A stretch of DNA of 64,000 nt from SPJN01 sp965229935 (GTDB lineage: Bacteria; Pseudomonadota; Alphaproteobacteria; SPJN01), in contig CBDDKB010000002.1 of NCBI GenBank assembly GCA_965229935.1, forward strand, positions 1,984,001 to 2,048,000. Direction: 5' to 3'. The notes under the pieces are model-generated. The model was not told where the DNA came from, ran no database searches, and saw only the letters and a program-made list of their open reading frames with translations. Below are positions 33,911-41,843 of this stretch, piece after piece. Numbering within the stretch: the first letter of the stretch is position 1; every line of letters starts with the position of its first letter. The position numbers were made by a program, and so were the translations under genes.

Positions 33911-35860
33911 ATGACGGACCAGCACACTTTTCCCGTTCCCGCTGAATGGGCAGACCGTTCCCTGATGGACAATGACGCCTATCTAGCCACCTATGACGAG
34001 GCTGCAAAAGACCCGGTCGCATTTTGGGGCCAGGTGGGAAAGCGTCTTGATTGGATCAAGCCTTTCTCAGACGGGGCGATCAAAGACGTCTCTTATGATG
34101 CTGATGATTTGCACATTCGCTGGTTTCATGACGGCACATTGAATGTCGCCGCCAATTGCATTGACCGCCACCTGCCCAAGCGCGCCAACCAAACCGCCAT
34201 TATTTGGGAGGGGGATGAGCCGACAGATGACAAGCACATCACCTATCAGGATTTGCATGACGAGGTGTGCCGCTTTTCAAACGTCCTAAAGGCGCGCGGC
34301 GTCAAAAAGGGTGATCGCGTCACGATCTATATGCCCATGATCCCTGAGGCAACCTATGCCATGCTGGCCTGCGCCCGTATTGGCGCTGTGCATTCAGTTG
34401 TGTTTGGCGGCTTCTCTCCTGACGCATTGGCGGGCCGCATTCTTGATTGTGAATCGACCTGCATCATCACCGCAGATGAAGGGGTCCGTGGTGGCCGCCT
34501 GATCCCGCTGAAGGCCAACACGGACGCGGCGCTTGAACAATGCCCGGATGTTGAAACCGTGCTGGTGGTTGAACGGACCGGCAATGGCGTTGCCATGAAG
34601 GATGGGCGCGATGTCTGGTATCATGATCTATCCAAGGACGCCGCAACCACCTGCGCCCCTGAAGAAATGAATGCCGAAGACCCGCTCTTTATCCTTTACA
34701 CCTCAGGCTCCACCGGGACGCCCAAGGGGGTGCTGCACACAACGGGCGGCTACCTGACCTATGCAAGCTACACCCATCAAATGGTGTTTGATTATCATGA
34801 TGGGGATATTTACTGGTGCACCGCTGATGTCGGTTGGGTCACGGGCCATTCCTATATCGTCTATGGCCCGCTTGCGAACGGTGCCACAACGCTGATGTTT
34901 GAAGGCGTGCCGAACTATCCTGATGCCAGCCGCTTCTGGCAGGTCTGCGATAAGCACAAGGTCAATATTTTCTACACGGCCCCGACTGCGATCCGCGCCC
35001 TGATGGCCGAAGGCGAAGGCCCGGTGAAATCAACCGACCGCAGCTCAATCCGTTTGCTCGGCTCCGTCGGGGAACCGATCAACCCCGAAGCATGGCTATG
35101 GTACTATAATGTGGTAGGCGATGGCCGCTGCCCGATTGTTGATACATGGTGGCAGACCGAAACAGGCGGCATCCTGATCTCGCCCCTGCCCGGTGCAACT
35201 GCCCTTAAGCCCGGCAGTGCCACGCGGCCCCTGCCCGGCGTTATGCCCGCGCTTGTGGATGCAGAGGGGCATGAGCTTGAAGGTGCCGTTTCAGGCAATT
35301 TGATCCTGAAAGATTCATGGCCGGGTCAAATGCGTACCGTCTATGGCGATCATCAACGCTTTATCGACACCTATTTTAAGACCTATCCCGGCACTTATTT
35401 CACTGGTGATGGCTGCCGCCGCGATGAGGACGGCTATTACTGGATTACAGGCCGCGTCGACGACGTGATCAATGTGTCCGGTCACCGGATGGGCACAGCA
35501 GAGGTGGAAAGCGCACTCGTCTCCCACGACAAGGTGGCAGAGGCAGCGGTGGTCGGCTATCCCCACGATATTAAGGGGCAGGGCATCTATGCCTATGTCA
35601 CCCTGAATGCGGGCGAGGCGGCAACCGATGACCTCAAGGCCGAACTTGTGAAACATGTGCGCACAGAAATCGGCCCCATCGCAACGCCTGATCTGCTGCA
35701 GTTTGCACCGGGGCTTCCCAAGACACGCTCCGGCAAGATTATGCGCCGCATCCTGCGCAAAATTGCCGAGGATGATTTCGGATCGTTGGGTGATACCTCA
35801 ACCCTTGCCGATCCCGCCGTTGTGGACGATCTGATCGAGAACCGCCAGAACAAGGCCTAA
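33911..35860 (+). CDS. acs: Acetyl-CoA synthetase
   Basis: A 649-residue AMP-forming acetate-CoA ligase. Motifs: YTSGSTGTPKGVLH (ATP P-loop), WWQTETGG (adenylate), YFTGDGCRRDEDGYYWITGRVDDVINVSGHR hinge region, and SGKIMRR near the C-terminus, whose Lys is the usual acetylation site. Length is normal. ATG 33911 lies 6 nt after AGGAGAG. A perfect-stem terminator follows. It activates acetate and perhaps propionate. It is not a candidate for the missing HIP-CoA ligase. Confidence 0.95.
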   Translation: MTDQHTFPVPAEWADRSLMDNDAYLATYDEAAKDPVAFWGQVGKRLDWIKPFSDGAIKDVSYDADDLHIRWFHDGTLNVAANCIDRHLPKRANQTAIIWEGDEPTDDKHITYQDLHDEVCRFSNVLKARGVKKGDRVTIYMPMIPEATYAMLACARIGAVHSVVFGGFSPDALAGRILDCESTCIITADEGVRGGRLIPLKANTDAALEQCPDVETVLVVERTGNGVAMKDGRDVWYHDLSKDAATTCAPEEMNAEDPLFILYTSGSTGTPKGVLHTTGGYLTYASYTHQMVFDYHDGDIYWCTADVGWVTGHSYIVYGPLANGATTLMFEGVPNYPDASRFWQVCDKHKVNIFYTAPTAIRALMAEGEGPVKSTDRSSIRLLGSVGEPINPEAWLWYYNVVGDGRCPIVDTWWQTETGGILISPLPGATALKPGSATRPLPGVMPALVDAEGHELEGAVSGNLILKDSWPGQMRTVYGDHQRFIDTYFKTYPGTYFTGDGCRRDEDGYYWITGRVDDVINVSGHRMGTAEVESALVSHDKVAEAAVVGYPHDIKGQGIYAYVTLNAGEAATDDLKAELVKHVRTEIGPIATPDLLQFAPGLPKTRSGKIMRRILRKIAEDDFGSLGDTSTLADPAVVDDLIENRQNKA

Positions 35861-35891
35861 GGGCCAGCCCCTTAACAGAACAACAAAGCGC

Positions 35892-35919
35892 AAGGCGGGT
35901 CCAGAACGACCCGCCTTTT
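35892..35919 (+). terminator. Rho-independent terminator after acs
   Basis: Perfect 10-bp stem AAGGCGGGTC / GACCCGCCTT with a 6-nt loop, followed by T residues. It lies 31 nt after the acs stop and isolates acs from the accessory patch. Confidence 0.85.
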
Positions 35920-36026
35920 GTGTTCTGGCGGCAACAGCTAGGCCACAATATCGCGCGCCTGTTTGTATTTATTGTTGATTTTTTTGCATCATTGTGATTT
36001 TGTGGCATGCAGAAAGGGAGGTTGCT

Positions 36027-36794
36027 ATGGCCATTTATGATCAACCAAAACAACGCAACAAGGCCAAAGGTTTCTTTGGCATGCCTGACAGTGATGAACG
36101 GCAAAAGCTGATCGACGAAGCAGATCAACACATCAAAGGTATCGGCAAAAACGGCAATAAATTGGGGGATTCTCACCGAATTGGAACCCTGAACAAGATT
36201 GCGCGATTGGAACCCGACGTGCGGGACGATGTTCTGGGCGCAGCACAAATCAGCACGACGCGGCTGACCAACACATTGCACAATTTGTCAGATTCACTTG
36301 AAGGCAAGCCACCATCGCGCTCAAACAGTCCTGCTGATGCAATTTTTGATACAGACCCTGCCAATCTACAAGCTGCCATGGACCGATCTTACGGTCTAAT
36401 GATCAAGGGAAAGCCCAAGCCCGACTTGGCGGGTAAGAACAATTTGGCGGTCAATCAGCACGCACCCGCGCAATCGGATGCAGACCCCATAAAGGCGATT
36501 GGCCTTGATGTTGCAAAGTCTATCCCCGATCCCGATCTACGTGAGGATTCGACCAAGCCTGCAAAACCCGGCAATACACAAATTGCAGGGATGCAGCCTA
36601 ATGTACCTGGCTATCAATGGGGCAGTCCATCAGGTCCAATCGGTCACATAAATCGGGCTGAAAAGGAAGCGCAAGCGGCTGGCAAGCAACTTGGGACCGA
36701 CGGGCAAAACCTTGCAGGCGGTGCCAAAGCAAGGGGGTTGCATTTGATCCAAGCAAACCGGCAAGTGGGGATGATAGCGGGCGCGCGAAGTTGA
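36027..36794 (+). CDS. Hypothetical protein, N-terminal part of a frameshifted gene
   Basis: A 255-residue reading frame with start ATG 36027 preceded by GGGAGG. Hydrophilic and low-complexity (many Asn, Asp, Lys, Pro), no signal peptide. The natural-looking sequence ends at about LAGGAKA; the final 22 residues appear out of frame. From 36728 the -1 frame runs openly into the next ORF with a convincing continuation (VAFDPSKPASGDDSGRAKLM). A lost base in the GGGGG run at 36733-36737 explains it. No family recognised. Confidence 0.6.
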   Translation: MAIYDQPKQRNKAKGFFGMPDSDERQKLIDEADQHIKGIGKNGNKLGDSHRIGTLNKIARLEPDVRDDVLGAAQISTTRLTNTLHNLSDSLEGKPPSRSNSPADAIFDTDPANLQAAMDRSYGLMIKGKPKPDLAGKNNLAVNQHAPAQSDADPIKAIGLDVAKSIPDPDLREDSTKPAKPGNTQIAGMQPNVPGYQWGSPSGPIGHINRAEKEAQAAGKQLGTDGQNLAGGAKARGLHLIQANRQVGMIAGARS

Positions 36795-37357
36795 TGCATG
36801 AACTTGGCATGGAACTGACAGATGCTGGCATTCAAGGCGCGGAAGCCGCAGCAATAACCGTGCTTGCTGCCAACCCGACAACGCAACCCTTTGCAGTTGC
36901 AGGCGGCATCGGCCTGAATGTCTTGCGCGCATCTGGTGACATTCGACAAGATCTCGTGCGCGGCGCCCAGAGTGGTACCATGCGACGCCTAACCGGGCCG
37001 CAATTGAGCGTTGTCAGTTTCGCAGGCGGCATCATCAGTGCCTTCAAAATTCCTGGTGGCAAGAAAATAAACCAGTCATTTATGAAGAAATTTGCTGAGA
37101 TTGCCGCAAATAAAATCGGGGCACCAACAATGGGAACCGCACAGAATGCCGCCGAAACTTTCACAAGACAGACACTTGTTGAAATGGTGAAGGCAGGTGT
37201 CGGGTTGCAACTATGCGATGGCCCGATCGAGCGCTGCACCACGGACCAGATCAATAACGCTATCGAACGCGCTGTCAACAAAACGGGCAAAAAGCACGCG
37301 GCATTGCCAAGCCTGCTTTTGGAGTATATTTCTGACGAACAACCAAAACGAGAATAG
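36794..37357 (+). CDS. Hypothetical protein, C-terminal part of the same frameshifted gene
   Basis: A 187-residue frame overlapping the preceding stop as TGATG, so it may be made by coupled translation. The frame is open back to 36662 without a good start, supporting an original single protein of about 443 residues. It contains Ala/Gly-rich hydrophobic stretches (AAAITVLAANP; VVSFAGGIISAF) and a Cys pair near GLQLCDGPIERCTTD. Function unknown. It is followed after 26 nt by the tandem paralogues. Confidence 0.55.
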   Translation: MHELGMELTDAGIQGAEAAAITVLAANPTTQPFAVAGGIGLNVLRASGDIRQDLVRGAQSGTMRRLTGPQLSVVSFAGGIISAFKIPGGKKINQSFMKKFAEIAANKIGAPTMGTAQNAAETFTRQTLVEMVKAGVGLQLCDGPIERCTTDQINNAIERAVNKTGKKHAALPSLLLEYISDEQPKRE

Positions 37358-37383
37358 CGCACAGGCAGCAGCAGGGCAAACAG

Positions 37384-38433
37384 GTGACACGATCAACCAT
37401 CACACTCAGCACGATCTGGATTGGTCTGTGTGTCGCCCTTGTTCTGGCCTTCACCCTGCCCGACGATATTTTCCCGCTAGATGAATGTTCGTCCTTTCCA
37501 AAGGACCAACTGGCAAATTGCCGCCACCAACAAAAGTATGGTTTCCCACAGCCTATCTATAATCACCCCTATTTGCAGGACTACCCGAACAAAATGATTG
37601 ACAAGGATGGCAATTGGTCGGCCAGCATTGATGACGCCCTGACCGGACCGCAGCGCCTCCATCTGCCCTACATGAATCTGTCAATCATGTTGCGCGCGGA
37701 CGAACGCGCCTTCACTAACGAGAATGCCAAGTGGATGAAGGGGAAGCTGTTGGTAAGATGCACGACCGGTTACCCTGATGCAGTGCTTTTTTCACAAGGC
37801 GACGATCGCACGATAACCGTCACGACATATAATTTATATAAATCACTGCCCAACGCTCGCCATCCTGACGAATGGCCCAAAAATTATGTGATCGACATTC
37901 CGGAAGATCTAGCCGCAACCCAAGCGGCGCTAGAGCGCTTTTTTCGCCACACAACCAATGAAAGCCACGCTGCATGGTGGCATAGCGCAAACAATATGCG
38001 TCGATTCGAAATATCTTTTTTAGAGGAGCCACGCTCCTTAACCCAAGAAACGGGCGTTCAACGGATCATGACCTATGCCTTCCGGGTGAAGTGGTTCAAT
38101 CGCACCACTGAAGAGCTTGAGATCACCGCTACGTTTCGGGATATTCTTTTGCCATACAATGATGGCACAGTCCTTATCAGGGCACTGAAAACAACATTGG
38201 GCAACGCACAACCGCCCGAACCATCATCATGGCAGGAATTATGGCGCGACATCAAACTTAACGAGACGGGGGCGGACAATCAGCCAGCAATTCATGAAGA
38301 CGGGTCCGTCGAAGAACGAATAGAAGCATATACGTTCTTATACAGAATTATGCGATGCGAAGATATAGATGCCCTACCCGAACCTTGGGCATGGCCGAAG
38401 GATTATCCGCGCCATTGGTGGTCGTTACAGTGA
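37384..38433 (+). CDS. Membrane-anchored protein, tandem paralogue A
   Basis: A 349-residue protein from GTG 37384. One helix (about 5-25) is followed by an extracytoplasmic domain with Cys35, Cys46, Cys126 and Cys325, the motif SSWQELWRDI and a Trp-rich end (WAWPKDYPRHWW). It is about half identical to the next gene, and its first 57 bases after the first start-codon base are exactly repeated there. The SWQ-LWRD motif and Cys spacing suggest kinship with 27816-28775. Function unknown. Confidence 0.7.
   Translation: MTRSTITLSTIWIGLCVALVLAFTLPDDIFPLDECSSFPKDQLANCRHQQKYGFPQPIYNHPYLQDYPNKMIDKDGNWSASIDDALTGPQRLHLPYMNLSIMLRADERAFTNENAKWMKGKLLVRCTTGYPDAVLFSQGDDRTITVTTYNLYKSLPNARHPDEWPKNYVIDIPEDLAATQAALERFFRHTTNESHAAWWHSANNMRRFEISFLEEPRSLTQETGVQRIMTYAFRVKWFNRTTEELEITATFRDILLPYNDGTVLIRALKTTLGNAQPPEPSSWQELWRDIKLNETGADNQPAIHEDGSVEERIEAYTFLYRIMRCEDIDALPEPWAWPKDYPRHWWSLQ
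37385..37441 (+). repeat. 57-bp exact direct repeat, copy 1
   Basis: Bases 37385-37441, covering the first 19 codons of paralogue A minus its first base, are identical to 38448-38504. The flanking coding sequence diverges sharply beyond the repeat, pointing to recent local gene conversion or unequal exchange. Confidence 0.85.
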
Positions 38434-38446
38434 GACAGGTCAAAGC

Positions 38447-39502
38447 ATGACACGATCAACCATCACACTCAGCACGATCTGGATTGGTCTGTGTGTCGCC
38501 CTTGCAGTCAGCTTTGTCATGCCGGATGGCGTATTGCCCCTTGATGAATGTTCGTCATTGCCAAAGGACCAACTGGCCAATTGTCGTTATCAGCAGGAAA
38601 ACGGCTTCCCAAAACCGCTGCGCCATCATCCTTATTTGCAGGGCTATCCCAATGATATGTTTGATGCGAATGGGAATTGGCGCGCATCGCTTGACGATGC
38701 ATTGTCCGGCGCCCAACGCATTCGCATACCTTACATGAACCTGTCGGTTACTTTGCGCAAGGGGGAGCGTGCCTTCGCCAATGCCAATGCAAAGTGGGTA
38801 GCAGGAAAAATTGAATCAAAGTGTATGCCGTACACTCCAGATGCAATCGTGTTTGCAAAATCAACAAACCAACAAGTCATCATAAGCAGCTATCACTATA
38901 TCGCGTCATGGCCCAACCATAAGTTTCCTGATTCCTATCCACAAAGCTTCAAAATTTCTCTCCCCGAAGATCTTGATCAGGAACTCGATGATCTACGGGA
39001 ACGGTTGGCATATAAAACAAGCGTAAGTCGCCCTAATTGGGGCGACCCGAATAGTATGCGGCGTCATGAAATCAGTTTTGTGGAGGAGCCAAAGTCGATC
39101 GCAACAGATACAGGCATTCCTCGCATCATGACTTATTCCTATAGGGCCAAGTGGTTCAATCGCAAAACCAATGAACTGGAGATTACGGCAACAGTTACTG
39201 AAATCTTGTTCCCCTATAAAAACGGCACCATTCATCTTAGCGCTCTCGTTACTACGCTGGACGACACCCCACCCGATCCGGTACCGTGGCAACATTTATG
39301 GCGAGATATTCAGTTTGATGATGGCTTGCCAGACAATCGCCCGACGCCCGATTCCAAGGGCGAAACTGAAGAGCGTATAAGCATCGGCTTTTACTTTGCC
39401 AGCATGATACATTGTGAGCGAATTGATGCTTTGCCAGACGATTGGGCGTGGCCCAAGGGTTATCCGCGTCATTGGTGGTCGCTGGAAAACTGGCTGCCTT
39501 AA
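38447..39502 (+). CDS. Membrane-anchored protein, tandem paralogue B
   Basis: A 351-residue homologue of paralogue A; the start ATG 38447 is fixed by the identical N-terminal codons (MTRSTITLSTIWIGLCVAL). It keeps both Cys pairs, the membrane helix, PVPWQHLWRDI and a WAWPKGYPRHWW end. It ends 9 nt before the convergent DUF1674 gene. Tandem duplication is plain; the role is unknown. Confidence 0.7.
   Translation: MTRSTITLSTIWIGLCVALAVSFVMPDGVLPLDECSSLPKDQLANCRYQQENGFPKPLRHHPYLQGYPNDMFDANGNWRASLDDALSGAQRIRIPYMNLSVTLRKGERAFANANAKWVAGKIESKCMPYTPDAIVFAKSTNQQVIISSYHYIASWPNHKFPDSYPQSFKISLPEDLDQELDDLRERLAYKTSVSRPNWGDPNSMRRHEISFVEEPKSIATDTGIPRIMTYSYRAKWFNRKTNELEITATVTEILFPYKNGTIHLSALVTTLDDTPPDPVPWQHLWRDIQFDDGLPDNRPTPDSKGETEERISIGFYFASMIHCERIDALPDDWAWPKGYPRHWWSLENWLP
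38448..38504 (+). repeat. 57-bp exact direct repeat, copy 2
   Basis: Identical to 37385-37441; the distance between copies is 1063 bp, one gene unit. Both copies encode the N-terminal membrane anchor. Confidence 0.85.
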
Positions 39503-39511
39503 AGGGTGGTC

Positions 39512-39694
39512 CTAAAAATCTGATGCAATGCCCTTATGTTCCCAATCGCCATAGCGGGTGGGTTCGGGGCCATCTGTGCCGCCGATTTCTTTCGGCATGG
39601 CCTTACCGTCAGCCGCAGCTTTTTGGTCCGTCACCTTTTTAAAGGTGGGGGCGGCGGCGTCTTCGGCGGGTTTATTGTCTGTTTCATCAGTCAT
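39512..39694 (-). CDS. DUF1674 / SDHAF4-like protein
   Basis: A 60-residue protein. Its C-terminus EIGGTDGPEPTRYGDWEHKG matches DUF1674, the family of succinate dehydrogenase assembly factor 4, which binds flavinylated SdhA during complex II assembly. The N-terminal half is Lys/Asp/Ala-rich and likely disordered. Divergent location next to rsmB is frequent in alphaproteobacteria. Small, but the conserved tail makes it convincing. Confidence 0.82.
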   Translation of the reverse strand: MTDETDNKPAEDAAAPTFKKVTDQKAAADGKAMPKEIGGTDGPEPTRYGDWEHKGIASDF

Positions 39695-39790
39695 GGGCGC
39701 AGTTTAGGCGGCCCCCGCCCATCAAACAAGGGACGGATAGTCCCACATGTCTAGGCTTCCCCTACACCGCCGAACTGCTTACAAGGGGGC

Positions 39791-41152
39791 ATGAACAAAC
39801 CCAACCAAAACAGACGCGGCCCCCGTAAGGGTCCCAGCAGGGGCAACAAGCCCCCATCAGGCATCAAACCAAGACGCGCGGCCCTGCGCCTGCTCAATCA
39901 CGTATTGGAGGAGGGCAAGCCGCTGGATGACGGGCTAGCCTATCATCTGGGGGAGCTTGAAGGACCGGACCGTGGTTTGGCGCGCGCCATCGCGTCAACC
40001 GCCCTACGCCGTCTTGGCCAGATTGAGGCATTGATCAAACCGCACCTCAAACGCCCCTTAAAGCGTAAGGCCGCCCGGGCGCGCCATGCGTTGATTATGG
40101 GTACGGCGGAAATGATCTTTATGGACACGCCGCCCCACGCGGCAATCTCTATCGCGGTCAGCCTGACCAAACAGGATCGCGACTCAGCCGCGCTTTCAGG
40201 GCTTGTCAATGCCGTGCTGCGCCGGGTTTCCGAAACCGGCAAGGAAGAGCGCGCCGAACAGGATGCAGCACGCCTTAACACGCCCAATTGGCTGTGGGAC
40301 CGCTGGGTCAAAACCTATGGCGCAGATCAGGCGCGCAGCATCGCGGCGCAACATCTGGCCGAAGCCCCGCTCGACATCACGCCGAAACCCGCCATGCCCA
40401 TTCATGATCTTGAGGCTGAGGGTCTGCCGCTAGGCAGTTTGCGGCGCAAATCAGGCGGGGCGATCACTGCCCTGCCCGGCTTTGAAAATGGCGACTGGTG
40501 GGTACAGGACTGGGCCGCCGCCTTACCAGCGCGTCTGCTTAACCCCGCACCGGGCGCACGCGTGCTTGATCTTTGCGCCGCGCCGGGGGGCAAGACCATG
40601 CAGCTTGCCGCGATGGGGGCCACCGTTACCGCGCTCGACATCAATGATCATCGGATGGAGCGGGTGGAAGACAATCTCGCCCGCACCGGGCTTGAGGCTG
40701 AGTTGATTACCGCCGACGCGCTCGACTTCACCACCGATGATCCGTTTGACGCCATCTTACTTGATGCACCGTGTAGCGCCACGGGTACGATCCGTCGTCA
40801 TCCGGACCTGCCCCATATCAAGGGCGCAAACCAGATCAAATCCTTGACCGAACTGCAGGCCAACCTGATCGACCACGCGCTGACATTGCTGAAGCCGGGT
40901 GGCGTGCTTTTGTACTGCACCTGCTCGCTTGAACCTGATGAGGGTGAGGCACAGATCACCGCCGCGCTTGAGCGCCATCAAGGCACGCTCTCCCGCAGCC
41001 CATTTACCGAAGATGAAACCAAAACTCTACCCGACAATGCCGTGACAGGGGCGGGAGAAATCCGCCTTCTGCCATATTATTGGCGCGAAATTGGTGGTAT
41101 GGATGGATTCTTCATTGCCCGTTTAGTGAAACAGACCGACCCAAACGACTAA
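39791..41152 (+). CDS. rsmB: 16S rRNA (cytosine-967-C5)-methyltransferase family, RsmB-like
   Basis: A 453-residue protein with an N-terminal NusB-like helical domain (about 25-155) and a C-terminal Rossmann methyltransferase. SAM motif LDLCAAPGGKTMQ, catalytic-site DAPCSATGTIRRHPD and YCTCSLEPDEGEAQ with the nucleophilic Cys are present. It methylates C5 of a 16S rRNA cytosine. Basic N-terminal tail NRRGPRKGPSRGN. Nine nt separate it from rpe. Confidence 0.92.
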   Translation: MNKPNQNRRGPRKGPSRGNKPPSGIKPRRAALRLLNHVLEEGKPLDDGLAYHLGELEGPDRGLARAIASTALRRLGQIEALIKPHLKRPLKRKAARARHALIMGTAEMIFMDTPPHAAISIAVSLTKQDRDSAALSGLVNAVLRRVSETGKEERAEQDAARLNTPNWLWDRWVKTYGADQARSIAAQHLAEAPLDITPKPAMPIHDLEAEGLPLGSLRRKSGGAITALPGFENGDWWVQDWAAALPARLLNPAPGARVLDLCAAPGGKTMQLAAMGATVTALDINDHRMERVEDNLARTGLEAELITADALDFTTDDPFDAILLDAPCSATGTIRRHPDLPHIKGANQIKSLTELQANLIDHALTLLKPGGVLLYCTCSLEPDEGEAQITAALERHQGTLSRSPFTEDETKTLPDNAVTGAGEIRLLPYYWREIGGMDGFFIARLVKQTDPND

Positions 41153-41161
41153 AGTGAAATT

Positions 41162-41836
41162 ATGACACGTTCCACGCAGCCGATCCGCATTGCCCCCTCC
41201 ATCCTTGCCAGCGACTTTGCCAAATTGGGCGAAGAAGTTCGCGCCATTGATGAGGCAGGCGCAGACTATATCCATATCGACGTGATGGACGGCCATTTCG
41301 TGCCCAATATCACCATCGGCCCCGACGTGGTGAAGGCGCTGCGCCCCCATTCAAAAAAGGTGTTTGATTGTCATTTGATGATCGCCCCCGCCGATCCCTA
41401 TCTTGAAGGGTTTATTGAGGCCGGTGCCGATATTGTCACCATCCATCCTGAGGCTGGGCCCCACATTCATCGGTCCATCCAGTCAATCAAATCTATGGGG
41501 GCCAAGGCTGGTCTGTCGCTTAACCCCGGCACGCCGCTGAACGTGCTTGATCATGTGCTTGAAGACCTCGACCTCGTGCTGGTGATGAGTGTCAATCCCG
41601 GCTTTGGCGGGCAAAGCTTTATCGAAAGCGCCCTGCCCAAGATCGAAGCGATCCGCAAACGCATTGACGAGATAGGCAAACCGATTGACCTTGAGGTTGA
41701 TGGCGGCGTGAATTTCGACACCGCCCCCCGCGTCATTGCGGCAGGCGCGGATGTGTTGGTCGCAGGCAGCGCTACCTTTAAGGGCGGGCCGGGTGCCTAT
41801 GCCACCAATATCGCGACCATTCGCGGAGATGGCTGA
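41162..41836 (+). CDS. rpe: Ribulose-phosphate 3-epimerase
   Basis: A 224-residue TIM barrel. IAPSILASDFAKLGEE, DVMDGHFVPNITIG, MSVNPGFGGQSF and VDGGVN are all family signatures with the metal and catalytic Asp/His residues. It interconverts ribulose 5-phosphate and xylulose 5-phosphate in the pentose phosphate pathway. Co-transcribed with rsmB and the heparinase-like gene. Confidence 0.96.
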   Translation: MTRSTQPIRIAPSILASDFAKLGEEVRAIDEAGADYIHIDVMDGHFVPNITIGPDVVKALRPHSKKVFDCHLMIAPADPYLEGFIEAGADIVTIHPEAGPHIHRSIQSIKSMGAKAGLSLNPGTPLNVLDHVLEDLDLVLVMSVNPGFGGQSFIESALPKIEAIRKRIDEIGKPIDLEVDGGVNFDTAPRVIAAGADVLVAGSATFKGGPGAYATNIATIRGDG

Positions 41837-41843
41837 TTAGCAT

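Noticed and set aside
33911..35860. Acyl-CoA synthetase considered as the missing HIP-CoA ligase FadD3
   Set aside because: Length, WWQTETGG and C-terminal SGKIMRR identify acetyl-CoA synthetase; it is also 15 kb from the operon with its own terminator.
36027..37357. Programmed -1 frameshift
   Set aside because: The zero-frame heptamer A-AGG-GGG is a poor slippery site and I see no downstream pseudoknot; a base loss in the G-run is simpler.
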